A DNA stretch of 63,438 nt, taken from assembly GCA_035539855.1 (NCBI GenBank), contig DATLHO010000158.1, positions 1-63,438 of the forward strand, read 5' to 3'. Each line of letters begins with the position of its first letter. Within the stretch, counting starts at the first letter, position 1. Shown one piece after another: positions 18,008-26,551 of this stretch. The translations under genes and the position numbers were made by a program. This DNA comes from DATLHO01 sp035539855. GTDB lineage: Bacteria; Bacteroidota; Ignavibacteria; OLB7. The notes under the pieces are model-generated. The model made no database searches. It saw only the letters and a list, made by a program, of their open reading frames with translations, and was not told where the DNA came from.

Positions 18008-18391
18008 ATGAGCAAGAAGCAGACGAACACCGCGACGGCGGCGCACCGCCCGCGGATCAAGAAGGGCGACACGGTGGTCGTGATCACCGGTGCCGACAAG
18101 AACAAGTCCGGCCGCGTCCTCGCGGTGTACCCGCGCGAGAACCGCGTGCTCGTCGAGGGCGTGCGTGTGGCCAAGCGGGCCTACCGCAAGGGAGCCAACC
18201 CGGACCTGCCGCAGGGCGGCATCCACGAGAAGGAGATGCCGATTCACATTTCGAACGTCATGCTGGCCCACCCGAAGACCGGCGCGCCGGTGCGCATGGG
18301 TGTCCGCTACGATGAGGGGAAGGATGGCCGGCGCGTGCGCGTCCGCTTCGCGAAGGGAGCCGACGGCGAGACCGTCGACCTGAACGACTAA
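18008..18391 (+). CDS. rplX: 50S ribosomal protein uL24
   Basis: A 127-residue protein that initiates large-subunit assembly near the tunnel exit. The KOW motif is clear: IKKGDTVVVITGADKNKSGRVLAVYPRENRVLVEGV (read in part). It is some 20 residues longer than E. coli uL24, mostly at the N-terminus (SKKQTNTATAAH) and in the C-terminal half. It starts 4 nt after rplN; the GGTGCTG before the start is at most a weak ribosome-binding site. Confidence 0.97.
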   Translation: MSKKQTNTATAAHRPRIKKGDTVVVITGADKNKSGRVLAVYPRENRVLVEGVRVAKRAYRKGANPDLPQGGIHEKEMPIHISNVMLAHPKTGAPVRMGVRYDEGKDGRRVRVRFAKGADGETVDLND

Positions 18392-18439
18392 CGCCCCTCG
18401 GTCGAAACAGCATTTCCATATAGCCGCGAACTGACTACA

Positions 18440-19162
18440 ATGGCCAAAGAGAAGAAGCAGACCGCCCCGACCACCAAGGGCGCTCCCGCCAAGGGTGGGC
18501 AGGCTGCCAAGGGTGGCTCTGCAAAGGGTGGTGATGAGCGTCGAGAGGCGCCGACGGTGACCGTCGATGCGGTCCCCGCACGACTGCTCGCCACGTATCG
18601 CGAGAAGGTCGTGCCGGCGATGATGAAGCGCTTCGGCTACGACAACGTGATGCAGGTGCCCCGCCTGGTGAAGATCGCGATCAATCGCGGCGTCGGCGAT
18701 GCGGTGACCGATCAGAAGATGCTGCAGACCGCGGTCTCCGAGCTCGAGCTGATCACCGGACAGAAGCCGGCGATCACCCGCGCGAAGAACTCGATCTCGA
18801 ACTTCAAGCTCCGCGAGAACATGCCGATCGGCGCGCGCGTGACGCTGCGCGGTCAGCGGATGTACGAGTTCTTCGATCGCTTCATCGCGGTCGCGGTGCC
18901 CCGCATCCGTGACTTCCGCGGACTTCCCGATCGCTCGTTCGATGGCCACGGCAACTACACCGTCGGCATCAAGGAGCAGATCATCTTCCCGGAGATCGAC
19001 GTCGACAAGGTCTCGCGCATCGACGGCATGGACATCACGTTCGTGACGACGGCGAAGACCGACGAGGAGGCGTACGCGCTGCTCAAGGAGTTCGGGCTTC
19101 CGTTCCGCCGTCGCGAGACGGTCGAGGCGACGACCGCCGACGCCGAGCAGGCCGCCGCCTGA
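18440..19162 (+). CDS. rplE: 50S ribosomal protein uL5 with long N-terminal extension
   Basis: A 5S rRNA-binding protein. The core starts near residue 48 (LLATYREKVVPAMMKRFGY) and includes VPRLVKIAINRGVGDA, ITGQKPAITRAKNSISNFKLR (in part) and FPEIDVDKV, all typical. Before it are about 45 residues of Lys/Gly/Ala-rich sequence with repeated KGG units (KGAPAKGGQAAKGGSAKGG). The C-terminus also has an acidic-Ala tail. The total of 240 compares with about 180 in most bacteria. The first ATG (18440) is the only reasonable start for the extended form; the first internal Met (residue 60) lies inside the core. An extended rRNA contact is possible. Confidence 0.95.
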   Translation: MAKEKKQTAPTTKGAPAKGGQAAKGGSAKGGDERREAPTVTVDAVPARLLATYREKVVPAMMKRFGYDNVMQVPRLVKIAINRGVGDAVTDQKMLQTAVSELELITGQKPAITRAKNSISNFKLRENMPIGARVTLRGQRMYEFFDRFIAVAVPRIRDFRGLPDRSFDGHGNYTVGIKEQIIFPEIDVDKVSRIDGMDITFVTTAKTDEEAYALLKEFGLPFRRRETVEATTADAEQAAA

Positions 19163-19218
19163 GACGCTGCGAAGATTCCAAAGCAATCACGAGTTTTTTT
19201 TCGAGAGACTGACACCGT

Positions 19219-19488
19219 ATGGCACGTAGATGCTTGATCGCGCGCGAGGAGAAGCGGATGCGCCTCGTCGAGAAGTACGCCGAAAAGCGCGCGTCGCTCA
19301 AGGCGGCCGGCGACCTCGAGGGGCTGCAGCGCATGCCGCGCAACAGCTCGCCGGTTCGTCTGCACAACCGCTGCACGCTTACGGGCCGCCCGCGCGGATA
19401 CTACCGCAAGTTCGGCCTCTGCCGCAATCAGTTCCGCGCCCTTGCGCTCGAGGGTAAGATCCCCGGCGTCCGCAAGGCAAGCTGGTAA
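19219..19488 (+). CDS. rpsN: 30S ribosomal protein uS14, zinc-independent form
   Basis: An 89-residue small-subunit head protein. It is the longer form without the CxxC...CxxC zinc ribbon: the C-terminal block is LHNRCTLTGRPRGYYRKFGL followed by CRNQFR and KIPGVRKASW. So it does not depend on zinc. The 3' end, including the stop, lies in an 18-bp tandem duplication (19471-19506). The ATG at 19219 follows GAGAGACTGACACCGT. Confidence 0.97.
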   Translation: MARRCLIAREEKRMRLVEKYAEKRASLKAAGDLEGLQRMPRNSSPVRLHNRCTLTGRPRGYYRKFGLCRNQFRALALEGKIPGVRKASW

Positions 19489-19506
19489 CGCAAAGCAAGC
19501 TGGTAA
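19471..19506 (+). repeat. 18-bp tandem duplication spanning the rpsN stop codon
   Basis: CGCAAGGCAAGCTGGTAA at 19471-19488 is followed directly by CGCAAAGCAAGCTGGTAA at 19489-19506, with one mismatch. Both copies encode RKASW-stop in the same frame. Confidence 0.9.
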
Positions 19507-19543
19507 CCGTGCTCTCACTGTCTGATTAGCAATCGCGACAACC

Positions 19544-19933
19544 ATGACCGATCCGATAGCAGATTTCCTGACCCGCATCCGCAACGCCGTGCAGGCGCGC
19601 CATAAGTTCGTCGAGATTCCGGCGTCGCGCATGAAGGCGAGCCTGGCCGAGATCCTCAAGACGCAGGGCTTCATTGCCGACTTCGAGCGCATCGAGGAGG
19701 GTCCGCAGGGCTACATCCGACTGAACCTGCGCTATGTCGGCGGCGAGCCGTCGGTCATCGGCCTGCGCCGCGTCAGCCGCCCGGGCCTGCGCCGCTACGC
19801 CGGCGCCGAAGAGCTCCCGCGCGTCAAGAACGGACTCGGCATCGCCATCATCAGCACCTCCGAGGGACTGATGACCGACAAGGAGGCCCGTCGTCGCAAC
19901 ATCGGCGGCGAAGTCCTCTGCTACGTGTGGTAA
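19544..19933 (+). CDS. rpsH: 30S ribosomal protein uS8
   Basis: A 129-residue primary 16S binder that in E. coli represses the spc operon. MTDPIADFLTRIRNAVQARHKFVEIPASRMKA (in part) and the C-terminal IAIISTSEGLMTDKEARRRNIGGEVLCYVW (in part) are signature blocks. Length is normal. ATG 19544 has no Shine-Dalgarno. rplF follows after 64 nt. Confidence 0.97.
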   Translation: MTDPIADFLTRIRNAVQARHKFVEIPASRMKASLAEILKTQGFIADFERIEEGPQGYIRLNLRYVGGEPSVIGLRRVSRPGLRRYAGAEELPRVKNGLGIAIISTSEGLMTDKEARRRNIGGEVLCYVW

Positions 19934-19997
19934 CGGCGCCCGTTCGATTCGCTGAAGCGATCACTGGTGGTAAGAACAAAATCCAGAAGAGATAGAC

Positions 19998-20537
19998 GTG
20001 TCACGCATTGGTAAAAAGCCCATCGCCATGCCCGCCGGCGTCACGATGCGGCGCGATGGCGAGACCATCGCCATCAAGGGACCGAAGGGCGAGCTCCAGA
20101 CCCGCGTCAGCGACAAGGTCACGATCGCACTCGAGAACGCCGAGCTGGCGGTAACCCGCTCGAACGACGAGGCCGAGAGCCGCTCGCTGCATGGCCTGAC
20201 GCGCACGCTGCTCGCCAACATGGTGACGGGCGTGACCGATGGCTTCACGCGCAAACTGGAGATCGTCGGCGTCGGTTACCGTGCCGAGCTCCGCGGAAAC
20301 GCGCTGCTGCTGAACCTCGGGTATTCGCACCCGATCATGTTCTTCCCGCCGTCGGATATCACGATCGAAGTGCCGACGGCGACGACGATCGCCGTGACCG
20401 GCATCGATAAGCAGCTCGTCGGCCAGGTCGCCGCGAAGATCCGCTCGTTCCGGCCGCCGGAGCCCTACAAGGGCAAGGGCGTCAAGTACGAGGGCGAGCA
20501 GATCCGTCGCAAGGCTGGCAAGTCCGCCGGCAAGTAA
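19998..20537 (+). CDS. rplF: 50S ribosomal protein uL6
   Basis: A 179-residue protein with two RNP-like repeats near the GTPase-associated centre. The N-terminus SRIGKKPIAMPAGV and the C-terminal FRPPEPYKGKGVKYEGEQIRRKAGKS (in part) are diagnostic. Translation starts at GTG, with an AGAAGAGATAGAC purine stretch upstream that may serve as a ribosome-binding site. rplR follows after 32 nt. Confidence 0.97.
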   Translation: MSRIGKKPIAMPAGVTMRRDGETIAIKGPKGELQTRVSDKVTIALENAELAVTRSNDEAESRSLHGLTRTLLANMVTGVTDGFTRKLEIVGVGYRAELRGNALLLNLGYSHPIMFFPPSDITIEVPTATTIAVTGIDKQLVGQVAAKIRSFRPPEPYKGKGVKYEGEQIRRKAGKSAGK

Positions 20538-20569
20538 TCTCCATTGAACAGGTAACCGATACAAGCATC

Positions 20570-20941
20570 ATGAGCGCAAAAGCAAAGCTCGAGCGGCGCG
20601 CGCGGCGCAAGCATCGCATCCGCAGGAAGATCAACGGCACGGCCGAGCGTCCCCGCCTCTCGATCTTCCGCAGCGCCCGTCACATCTACGTGCAGGCGAT
20701 TGACGACGTCACGGGCAAGACCCTCTGCCAGGCTTCGAGCCTGAAGGAGGACGGCCTGGCCGAGCTCGTCGACGACTCCAGCGGCAAGACCTCGGTCAGC
20801 CGCGCGGTCGGCCGACTCATCGCCCGACGGCTCAAGGAGCTCAACGTCAGCTCCGCGACCTTCGACCGCAACGGCTATATCTATCACGGTCGCGTCCAGG
20901 CAATCGCCGACGGCGCCCGCGCCGAAGGCCTGCAGGTCTGA
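20570..20941 (+). CDS. rplR: 50S ribosomal protein uL18
   Basis: A 123-residue 5S rRNA-binding protein. The basic N-terminus KLERRARRKHRIRRKING, the block RPRLSIFRSARHIYVQAIDD and the C-terminal FDRNGYIYHGRVQAIADGAR (20 residues) match the family. The start is ATG 20570. It is followed by a 107-nt gap before rpsE in which I see no gene. Confidence 0.97.
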   Translation: MSAKAKLERRARRKHRIRRKINGTAERPRLSIFRSARHIYVQAIDDVTGKTLCQASSLKEDGLAELVDDSSGKTSVSRAVGRLIARRLKELNVSSATFDRNGYIYHGRVQAIADGARAEGLQV

Positions 20942-21048
20942 TCGCCTCAGGCGAGCATCGATCACATGTCGACGCGCCGACGGTCGTCCGCGACGGCCGC
21001 CTCTCGAACGGCAAAGAGTTTCATAGAGAACGATACATCAATATCGCC

Positions 21049-21552
21049 GTGGCAAAACCGAAAGTCTCCGAATTGGATTTGAAGGATCGCCTCGTCAACA
21101 TCGCCCGCACGGCCAAGGTCGTGAAGGGTGGACGGCGCTTCAGCTTCAGCGCGATCGTCGTCGTCGGCGATGGCAACGGCCATGTCGGCGTCGGGCTGGG
21201 CAAGGCCAACGAGGTCACCAGCGCGATCACCAAGGCGACCGATGCCGCCAAGAAGAACGTCGTCAAGGTCAACCTCAAGGGACACACCATCCCGCACGAG
21301 GTCTGGGGCAAGTACGGCGCCGGCAAGATCCTCCTGCGTCCGGCCTCGCCGGGTACCGGCGTCATCGCCGGCGGAGGCGCCCGGGCGGTGCTCGAGTCCG
21401 TCGGCGTGCAGGATATCCTGACCAAGAGCCAGGGCTCCTCGAACGATCACAACATGGTCAAGGCCACGCTCGACGCGCTCGTCTCGCTCGAGGATGCCTC
21501 GAGTGTCGCCTCGCGACGCGGCATTTCGCTGAACAAGGTCTTCAACGGGTAA
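21049..21552 (+). CDS. rpsE: 30S ribosomal protein uS5
   Basis: A 167-residue protein at the mRNA entry pore that affects fidelity. The dsRBD-like N-terminal part reads NIARTAKVVKGGRRFSFSAI, then VVGDGNGHVGVGLGKANEV, and the C-terminal domain has GTGVIAGGGARAVLESVGVQ. It starts at GTG (MAKPKVSELDLKDRLV) with no Shine-Dalgarno. rpmD follows after 7 nt with an AGGA just before its start. Confidence 0.97.
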   Translation: MAKPKVSELDLKDRLVNIARTAKVVKGGRRFSFSAIVVVGDGNGHVGVGLGKANEVTSAITKATDAAKKNVVKVNLKGHTIPHEVWGKYGAGKILLRPASPGTGVIAGGGARAVLESVGVQDILTKSQGSSNDHNMVKATLDALVSLEDASSVASRRGISLNKVFNG

Positions 21553-21559
21553 AGGAACG

Positions 21560-21745
21560 ATGGCACAGCTGAAAATCACACAGATCCGAAGCGTAATCGA
21601 TCGCCCGGAGAAGCAGAAGCGCACGATCGAGGCCCTCGGCCTCGGACGCCCGAACCGCTCGCGCATCATCGAGGACACGCCGCAGATGCGCGGCATGCTC
21701 CGCGTCGTCGAGCATCTGCTGAAGATCGAGCCGGTCGAAGGATAG
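21560..21745 (+). CDS. rpmD: 50S ribosomal protein uL30
   Basis: A 61-residue protein near the large-subunit periphery. KITQIRSVIDRPEKQKRTIEALGL followed by RPNRSRIIEDTPQMRGMLRVVEHLL is the full family pattern. It starts 7 nt after rpsE with GGTAAAGGAACG upstream, so translation is probably coupled. Length is normal. Confidence 0.96.
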   Translation: MAQLKITQIRSVIDRPEKQKRTIEALGLGRPNRSRIIEDTPQMRGMLRVVEHLLKIEPVEG

Positions 21746-21805
21746 GAGAGGAGCGGCGCCTCGGCGCCGGATCGCAACGAGAACTACTGAACGACGAAGA
21801 GCACA

Positions 21806-22270
21806 ATGTCCAACATACTTGGGATGCTCCGCTCGCCGAAGGGCGCGACGAAGAACACGAAGCGCATCGGTCGCGGTCAGGGCTCCGGCCGTGGAGGCAC
21901 CTCCACCAAGGGTCACAAGGGAGCGCAGTCCCGCAGCGGTTACAAGCGCATGGCGAACTTCGAGGGCGGCCAGATGTCACTCATCCGCCGCGTGCCGAAG
22001 TTCGGCTTCACCAGTCCGTTCCGGGTCGAGTACCAGGAGGTCAACGTCGCGCGCCTTCAGCAGCTCGTCGACGCCGGCTCGCTCGGTGACGGCGTCGTGA
22101 CCCCCGAGCTCCTCTTCGAGCTCGGCGTGACCTCGAAGCGCAATCAGCCCGTCAAGATCCTCGGCAACGGCGACATCAATGCGAAGCTCGCCGTTACCGC
22201 CCACAAGATGTCGGCAGCGGCTCGCACCAAGATCGAGCAGGCTGGCGGAAGCGTGACTATCAATGAATAG
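21806..22270 (+). CDS. rplO: 50S ribosomal protein uL15
   Basis: A 154-residue late-assembly protein. The glycine/arginine-rich N-terminal tail (KRIGRGQGSGRGGTSTKGHKG) that threads into 23S rRNA is present, as is the FEGGQMSLIRRVPKFGF block. The stop codon lies inside the secY start region, overlapping it by 8 nt, so secY translation is coupled. The first ATG gives the family N-terminus. Confidence 0.97.
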   Translation: MSNILGMLRSPKGATKNTKRIGRGQGSGRGGTSTKGHKGAQSRSGYKRMANFEGGQMSLIRRVPKFGFTSPFRVEYQEVNVARLQQLVDAGSLGDGVVTPELLFELGVTSKRNQPVKILGNGDINAKLAVTAHKMSAAARTKIEQAGGSVTINE

Positions 22271-23609
22271 GTTCTTCACAAGCCTCCGCAACGCCTTCCA
22301 GATCGAGGAGCTGCGCGAGCGGATCCTCTTCACGGCGTTGATGCTGCTGATCGTCCGCGTCGGTTCCTTCATCGCCGTGCCGGGTATGAACCTGTCGCAG
22401 GTCGGTGCCGGGAACATGAACGCGAACACGCTCTTCGGCATGTTCAACATGTTCGTCGGCGGCGCCTACGAGAACGGCGCGATCTTCGCGCTCGGGATCA
22501 TGCCGTACATCTCCGCGTCGATCATCGTGCAGCTCTTCGGCGCGGTCGTGCCGTATCTGCAGAAGCTCGACCAGGAAGGAGAGGAGGGGCGCAAGCAGAA
22601 GAACAACCTCACGCGCTACCTCACGGTGCTCCTTGCGTTCGCCCAGGGCATCGCGATCGCGATCAGCCTTCAGGAGACGCCGGTCGGCAACAACACGGCC
22701 GCCGTGCTCGAGGCCGTGCAGGGTCCGACCTTCGTGCTGACGGCCGCGGCGATCTTCACCGCCGGCACCGTCTTCCTGATGTGGATCGGCGAGCAGATCA
22801 CCGAGAAGGGCATCGGCAACGGCGTGTCGCTGATCATCTTCATCGGCATCATGGCACGCCTGCCGCAGGCCATCGGCGAGGAGCTCGCGCTGGTCACCGC
22901 CGGCACGCGCAACCTGGTCGTCGAGGCGATCATCCTTGCGATCCTCGTCGCGGTCATCGCCGGCGTCGTGATGTTCACGCAGGCGGTCCGCAAGATTCCG
23001 GTGAGCTACGCGAAGCGCCGCATGGGCAACAAGGTCTACGGCGGCTCGACGCAGCACCTGCCGATCCAGCTGACGACGGCCAACGTGATGCCGATCATCT
23101 TCGCGCAGGCGATCATGTTCATCCCGAACACGATCGTGCAGTACCTGCCGGAGTCGGACATGGCGCGCTTCATCGGACAGAACTTCCAGTACGATTCGGC
23201 GCTGTACTCGACGGTCTTCGCGCTGCTGATCATCTTCTTCACGTTCTTCTACACCGCGATCGTCTTCAACCCTCGCGACGTGGCCGAGAACATGCGCAAG
23301 AACGGCGGCTACATTCCGGGCGTGCGTCCGGGCAAGCCGACCGAGGAGTACATCGACAATATCCTGACCAAGGTCACCGTCCCTGGTTCTCTGTTCCTGG
23401 CACTGGTGGCGATCATGCCGGCATTCGCCTCGCGGCTCGGCGTCTCGCCGACGTTTGCGACCTTCTTCGGCGGCACGAGCCTGCTGATCATGGTCGGCGT
23501 CGCGCTCGACACGCTGAAGCAGATCGAGTCGTACCTGCTGATGCGCCACTACGATGGCTTCATGAAGAGCGGCAAGCTCCGGGGCCGTCAGGCCGCGGTG
23601 CCGAGCTAA
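22263..23609 (+). CDS. secY: Preprotein translocase subunit SecY
   Basis: The 448-residue channel of the Sec translocon. About ten transmembrane helices can be read. SecY signatures include GMNLSQ, MPYISASIIVQLFG (TM2), the cytoplasmic loop KIPVSYAKRR and the late loop NPRDVAENMRKNGGYIPGVRPG, which binds SecA and the ribosome. It overlaps rplO by 8 nt and is followed 14 nt later by map. The secreted receptors and lipoproteins elsewhere in this window would use this channel. Confidence 0.98.
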   Translation: MNRFFTSLRNAFQIEELRERILFTALMLLIVRVGSFIAVPGMNLSQVGAGNMNANTLFGMFNMFVGGAYENGAIFALGIMPYISASIIVQLFGAVVPYLQKLDQEGEEGRKQKNNLTRYLTVLLAFAQGIAIAISLQETPVGNNTAAVLEAVQGPTFVLTAAAIFTAGTVFLMWIGEQITEKGIGNGVSLIIFIGIMARLPQAIGEELALVTAGTRNLVVEAIILAILVAVIAGVVMFTQAVRKIPVSYAKRRMGNKVYGGSTQHLPIQLTTANVMPIIFAQAIMFIPNTIVQYLPESDMARFIGQNFQYDSALYSTVFALLIIFFTFFYTAIVFNPRDVAENMRKNGGYIPGVRPGKPTEEYIDNILTKVTVPGSLFLALVAIMPAFASRLGVSPTFATFFGGTSLLIMVGVALDTLKQIESYLLMRHYDGFMKSGKLRGRQAAVPS

Positions 23610-23623
23610 CCGACGACGATCTC

Positions 23624-24430
23624 ATGAGCACCAGCGCAACCAAGCCGAGCGCGCGCGCAAAGACCGACGAGGAGGTCGCCCTGATCGCCGAGGCGAGCAG
23701 GATCGTCTCCGAGACACTCGCGATGCTGCGCGGCGAGGTGCGCCCCGGGATGACGACCCGGCGACTCGACGCGATGGCCGAGGAGTTCATCCGGTCGCAG
23801 GGGGCGATCCCCGCGTTCAAGGGTCACGAGGTGCACGGGCAGCTCTTCCCGGCGACGCTCTGCACATCGGTCGGAAGCGCGGTGGTGCACGGACTGCCCG
23901 ACGACGAGGAGCTGCGCGAGGGCGAGATCGTCTCGCTCGACTGCGGCGTCAAGCGCGAGGGCTTCTACGGCGACAGCGCGACGACCGTGGCGGTGGGTGC
24001 GGTCGGGGAGCTCGAGGAGAAGCTGATGCGCGTGACGCGCGAGGCGCTCGATCTCGGCGTCGAGGCCGCGGTCGCGGGCAACCGGGTCTACGACATCTCG
24101 CGGGCGGTGCAGCGGCACGTCGAGTCCAACGGATTCTCGATCGTCCGCGAGCTCGTCGGACACGGCATCGGGCGGCAGCTTCACGAGGAGCCGGCGATCC
24201 CGAACTTCGTACCGAGTCCGTTTCAGCGGCACCAGTTCCGCAACACGCAGCTGGTCGACGGCATGGTCATCTGCATCGAGCCGATGGTCAACGCCGGATC
24301 TCACCGGGTGGTGACACGAGAGGACAACTGGACGGTGGCCACGATGGACGGGCAACCGTCGGCGCACTTCGAGCACACGATCGTCGTGCGTGAGGGGGCC
24401 CCGCAGGTGCTGACCGCGCACCGAAGCTAG
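23624..24430 (+). CDS. map: Methionine aminopeptidase type I
   Basis: A 268-residue dinuclear metalloprotease that removes initiator methionine from nascent proteins. Metal ligands can be read in order: D in VSLDCGVKREGFYGD (two aspartates), H in GHGIGRQLHEEP, E in CIEPMV and E in HFEHTIVV. The substrate histidine is in AVVHGLPDD. I chose ATG 23624; the long open frame upstream belongs to a shadow of secY. The ~20 residues before the fold are a short charged extension. It lies between secY and infA as in Chlorobi and Firmicutes. Confidence 0.97.
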   Translation: MSTSATKPSARAKTDEEVALIAEASRIVSETLAMLRGEVRPGMTTRRLDAMAEEFIRSQGAIPAFKGHEVHGQLFPATLCTSVGSAVVHGLPDDEELREGEIVSLDCGVKREGFYGDSATTVAVGAVGELEEKLMRVTREALDLGVEAAVAGNRVYDISRAVQRHVESNGFSIVRELVGHGIGRQLHEEPAIPNFVPSPFQRHQFRNTQLVDGMVICIEPMVNAGSHRVVTREDNWTVATMDGQPSAHFEHTIVVREGAPQVLTAHRS

Positions 24431-24468
24431 ATCACGACGTGCGGGGCACGGGTAGAACGATTCATACC

Positions 24469-24687
24469 ATGGGTAAACAGACAGCGATCAAGGTCGACGG
24501 CGTCGTTTCGGAGGTCCTTCCGAACGCGACGTTCAGGGTGCGGCTCGAGAACGGACACGAGATCCTGGCGCACATCTCCGGCAAGATGCGGATGCATTAC
24601 ATCAAGATCCTGCAGGGCGACCGGGTGACGGTGGAGCTGTCACCGTATGACTTGAGCAAGGGGCGGATTACGTATCGGTATAAGTAG
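24469..24687 (+). CDS. infA: Translation initiation factor IF-1
   Basis: A 72-residue S1-type OB-fold protein that occupies the A site during initiation. MGKQTAIKVDGVVSEVLPNA, FRVRLENGHEILAHISGKMR and the end LSPYDLSKGRITYRYK are canonical. The ATG at 24469 gives the exact family length. An in-frame GTG at 24439 would add 10 residues without support. Confidence 0.97.
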   Translation: MGKQTAIKVDGVVSEVLPNATFRVRLENGHEILAHISGKMRMHYIKILQGDRVTVELSPYDLSKGRITYRYK

Positions 24688-24735
24688 AAGGGACCAAGGG
24701 ACGAGGGGACGAAGGGACGACGAGGGGAGAAGAGC
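24688..24735 (+). repeat. Degenerate ~8-bp purine-rich tandem repeat before rpmJ
   Basis: Immediately after infA the sequence runs through five or six imperfect copies of an (R)RAGGGAC unit: AAGGGAC, CAAGGGAC, GAGGGGAC, GAAGGGAC, GACGAGGGG. It is non-coding and nearly all purine on this strand. Confidence 0.65.
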
Positions 24736-24815
24736 GGGCCGTGTCGGTATTGAGGTAGTGCAAACAGATAATCCCATCGGACGCGTGCGACGGTGGGGAA
24801 CTCACGAGAATCGAC

Positions 24816-24932
24816 ATGAAAGTACGAGCATCGGTCAAGCGGATGTGCGACAGCTGCAAGGTCGTCAAGCGCAAGGGTATCGTGCGCGTCATCTGCAAGA
24901 AGAACCCGAAGCACAAGCAGCGCCAGGGCTAA
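24816..24932 (+). CDS. rpmJ: 50S ribosomal protein bL36
   Basis: A 38-residue protein: MKVRASVKRMCDSC, KVVKRKGIVRVICKKN and PKHKQRQG. It is the zinc-binding form, with two cysteines as C-x2-C, a third cysteine and a histidine (CKKNPKH), so unlike uS14 this protein keeps its zinc ribbon. It lies in the usual place between infA and rpsM, 128 nt after infA. The ATG is at 24816 and the TAA at 24930-24932. Confidence 0.95.
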   Translation: MKVRASVKRMCDSCKVVKRKGIVRVICKKNPKHKQRQG

Positions 24933-24968
24933 TAACGAGTTTATCAATACAGCTTTAGGAGCAAGGCA

Positions 24969-25349
24969 TTGGCACGTATTGCTGGGGTTGATCTCCCACG
25001 GAACAAGCATTCGCGCATCGGACTGACCTACATCTACGGGATTGGTCCGAGCACGGCGATGCAGATTCTCGAGCGCTCGAACGTCGACCCGTCGAAGAAG
25101 ATCGGGGACCTGAGCGACGAGGAGGTCGGGCGCATCCGCACGATCATCCAGAACGAGTACCGCGTCGAGGGCGCCGCGCGCAGCGAGATGCAGATGAACA
25201 TCAAGCGACTGATGGACATCGCCAGCTACCGTGGCCTTCGCCATCGCCGCGGCCTGCCGGTCAACGGCCAGCGCACCCGCACCAACGCACGCACGCGCAA
25301 GGGACGTCGCAAGACGGTGGCCGGTAAGAAGAAGGCTGGCAAGAAGTAA
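24969..25349 (+). CDS. rpsM: 30S ribosomal protein uS13
   Basis: A 126-residue head protein that contacts P-site tRNA and bridges to the large subunit. It starts at TTG (MARIAGVDLPRNKHSRIGLTYIYGIG, family N-terminus), so the rare start is secure, with TTTAGGAGCAAGGCA, including AGGAG, upstream. YRGLRHRRGLPVNGQRTRTNARTRKG (in part) and a Lys-rich tail complete it. It opens the alpha-operon segment; rpsK follows after 32 nt. Confidence 0.97.
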   Translation: MARIAGVDLPRNKHSRIGLTYIYGIGPSTAMQILERSNVDPSKKIGDLSDEEVGRIRTIIQNEYRVEGAARSEMQMNIKRLMDIASYRGLRHRRGLPVNGQRTRTNARTRKGRRKTVAGKKKAGKK

Positions 25350-25381
25350 GAAGTAACCCTCGAGAAGAGAGTAGACAACTC

Positions 25382-25768
25382 ATGGCTAAGACTCAGCAGA
25401 AGCGCAAGAAGAAGGTTACCGCAGACGTCAATGGGAAGGCCTTCGTCAAGGCGACGTTCAACAACGTCATCGTCACGATCACCGACGTCTACGGCAACGT
25501 CTTGAGCTGGAGCTCGGCCGGCCGCAACGGCTTCCGTGGCTCGCGCAAGAACACGCCGTACGCTGCCGGCGTGTGCGCCGAGAACGCCTCGCGCGAGGCG
25601 TACGACATGGGACTCCGCAAGGTCGACGTGTTCGTCAAGGGGCCGGGCTCGGGTCGCGAGGCGGCCGTCCGCTCGATGCAGAACGCCGGCCTGGAGATCC
25701 TCACGATCACCGACACGACCCCGCTTCCGCACAACGGCTGCCGCGCGCCGAAGCGCCGCCGCGTGTAA
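25382..25768 (+). CDS. rpsK: 30S ribosomal protein uS11
   Basis: A 128-residue platform protein. ATFNNVIVTITDVYGNVLSW (20 residues), GFRGSRKNTPYAA, VFVKGPGSGREAAVRSMQNAG-type block and the conserved ending NGCRAPKRRRV are all present. The asparagine-glycine near the C-terminus, a known isoaspartate site in the family, is retained (HNGCR). ATG 25382 has no strong Shine-Dalgarno. Confidence 0.98.
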   Translation: MAKTQQKRKKKVTADVNGKAFVKATFNNVIVTITDVYGNVLSWSSAGRNGFRGSRKNTPYAAGVCAENASREAYDMGLRKVDVFVKGPGSGREAAVRSMQNAGLEILTITDTTPLPHNGCRAPKRRRV

Positions 25769-25816
25769 GCAGTACGAAGAGATAGCAAGTACCAGGGATT
25801 CGAAGAAACTCTACTT

Positions 25817-26452
<636 letters not shown>

Positions 26453-26551
26453 CAACGGTCCCGGGGTCGCGTGTGCGCACCCCGGGCTCGCCGTTTCGGA
26501 TGAATCCAGTCGTCAAACGGTAGTACCACGAAGAGAACGTAGAGGTAAGCC

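Noticed and set aside
19219..19488. Zinc-dependent uS14
   Set aside because: No CxxC pairs; the protein is the longer zinc-independent form.
22781..23623. Long N-terminal extension in frame with map
   Set aside because: The sequence lies inside secY in another frame; map starts normally at 23624.
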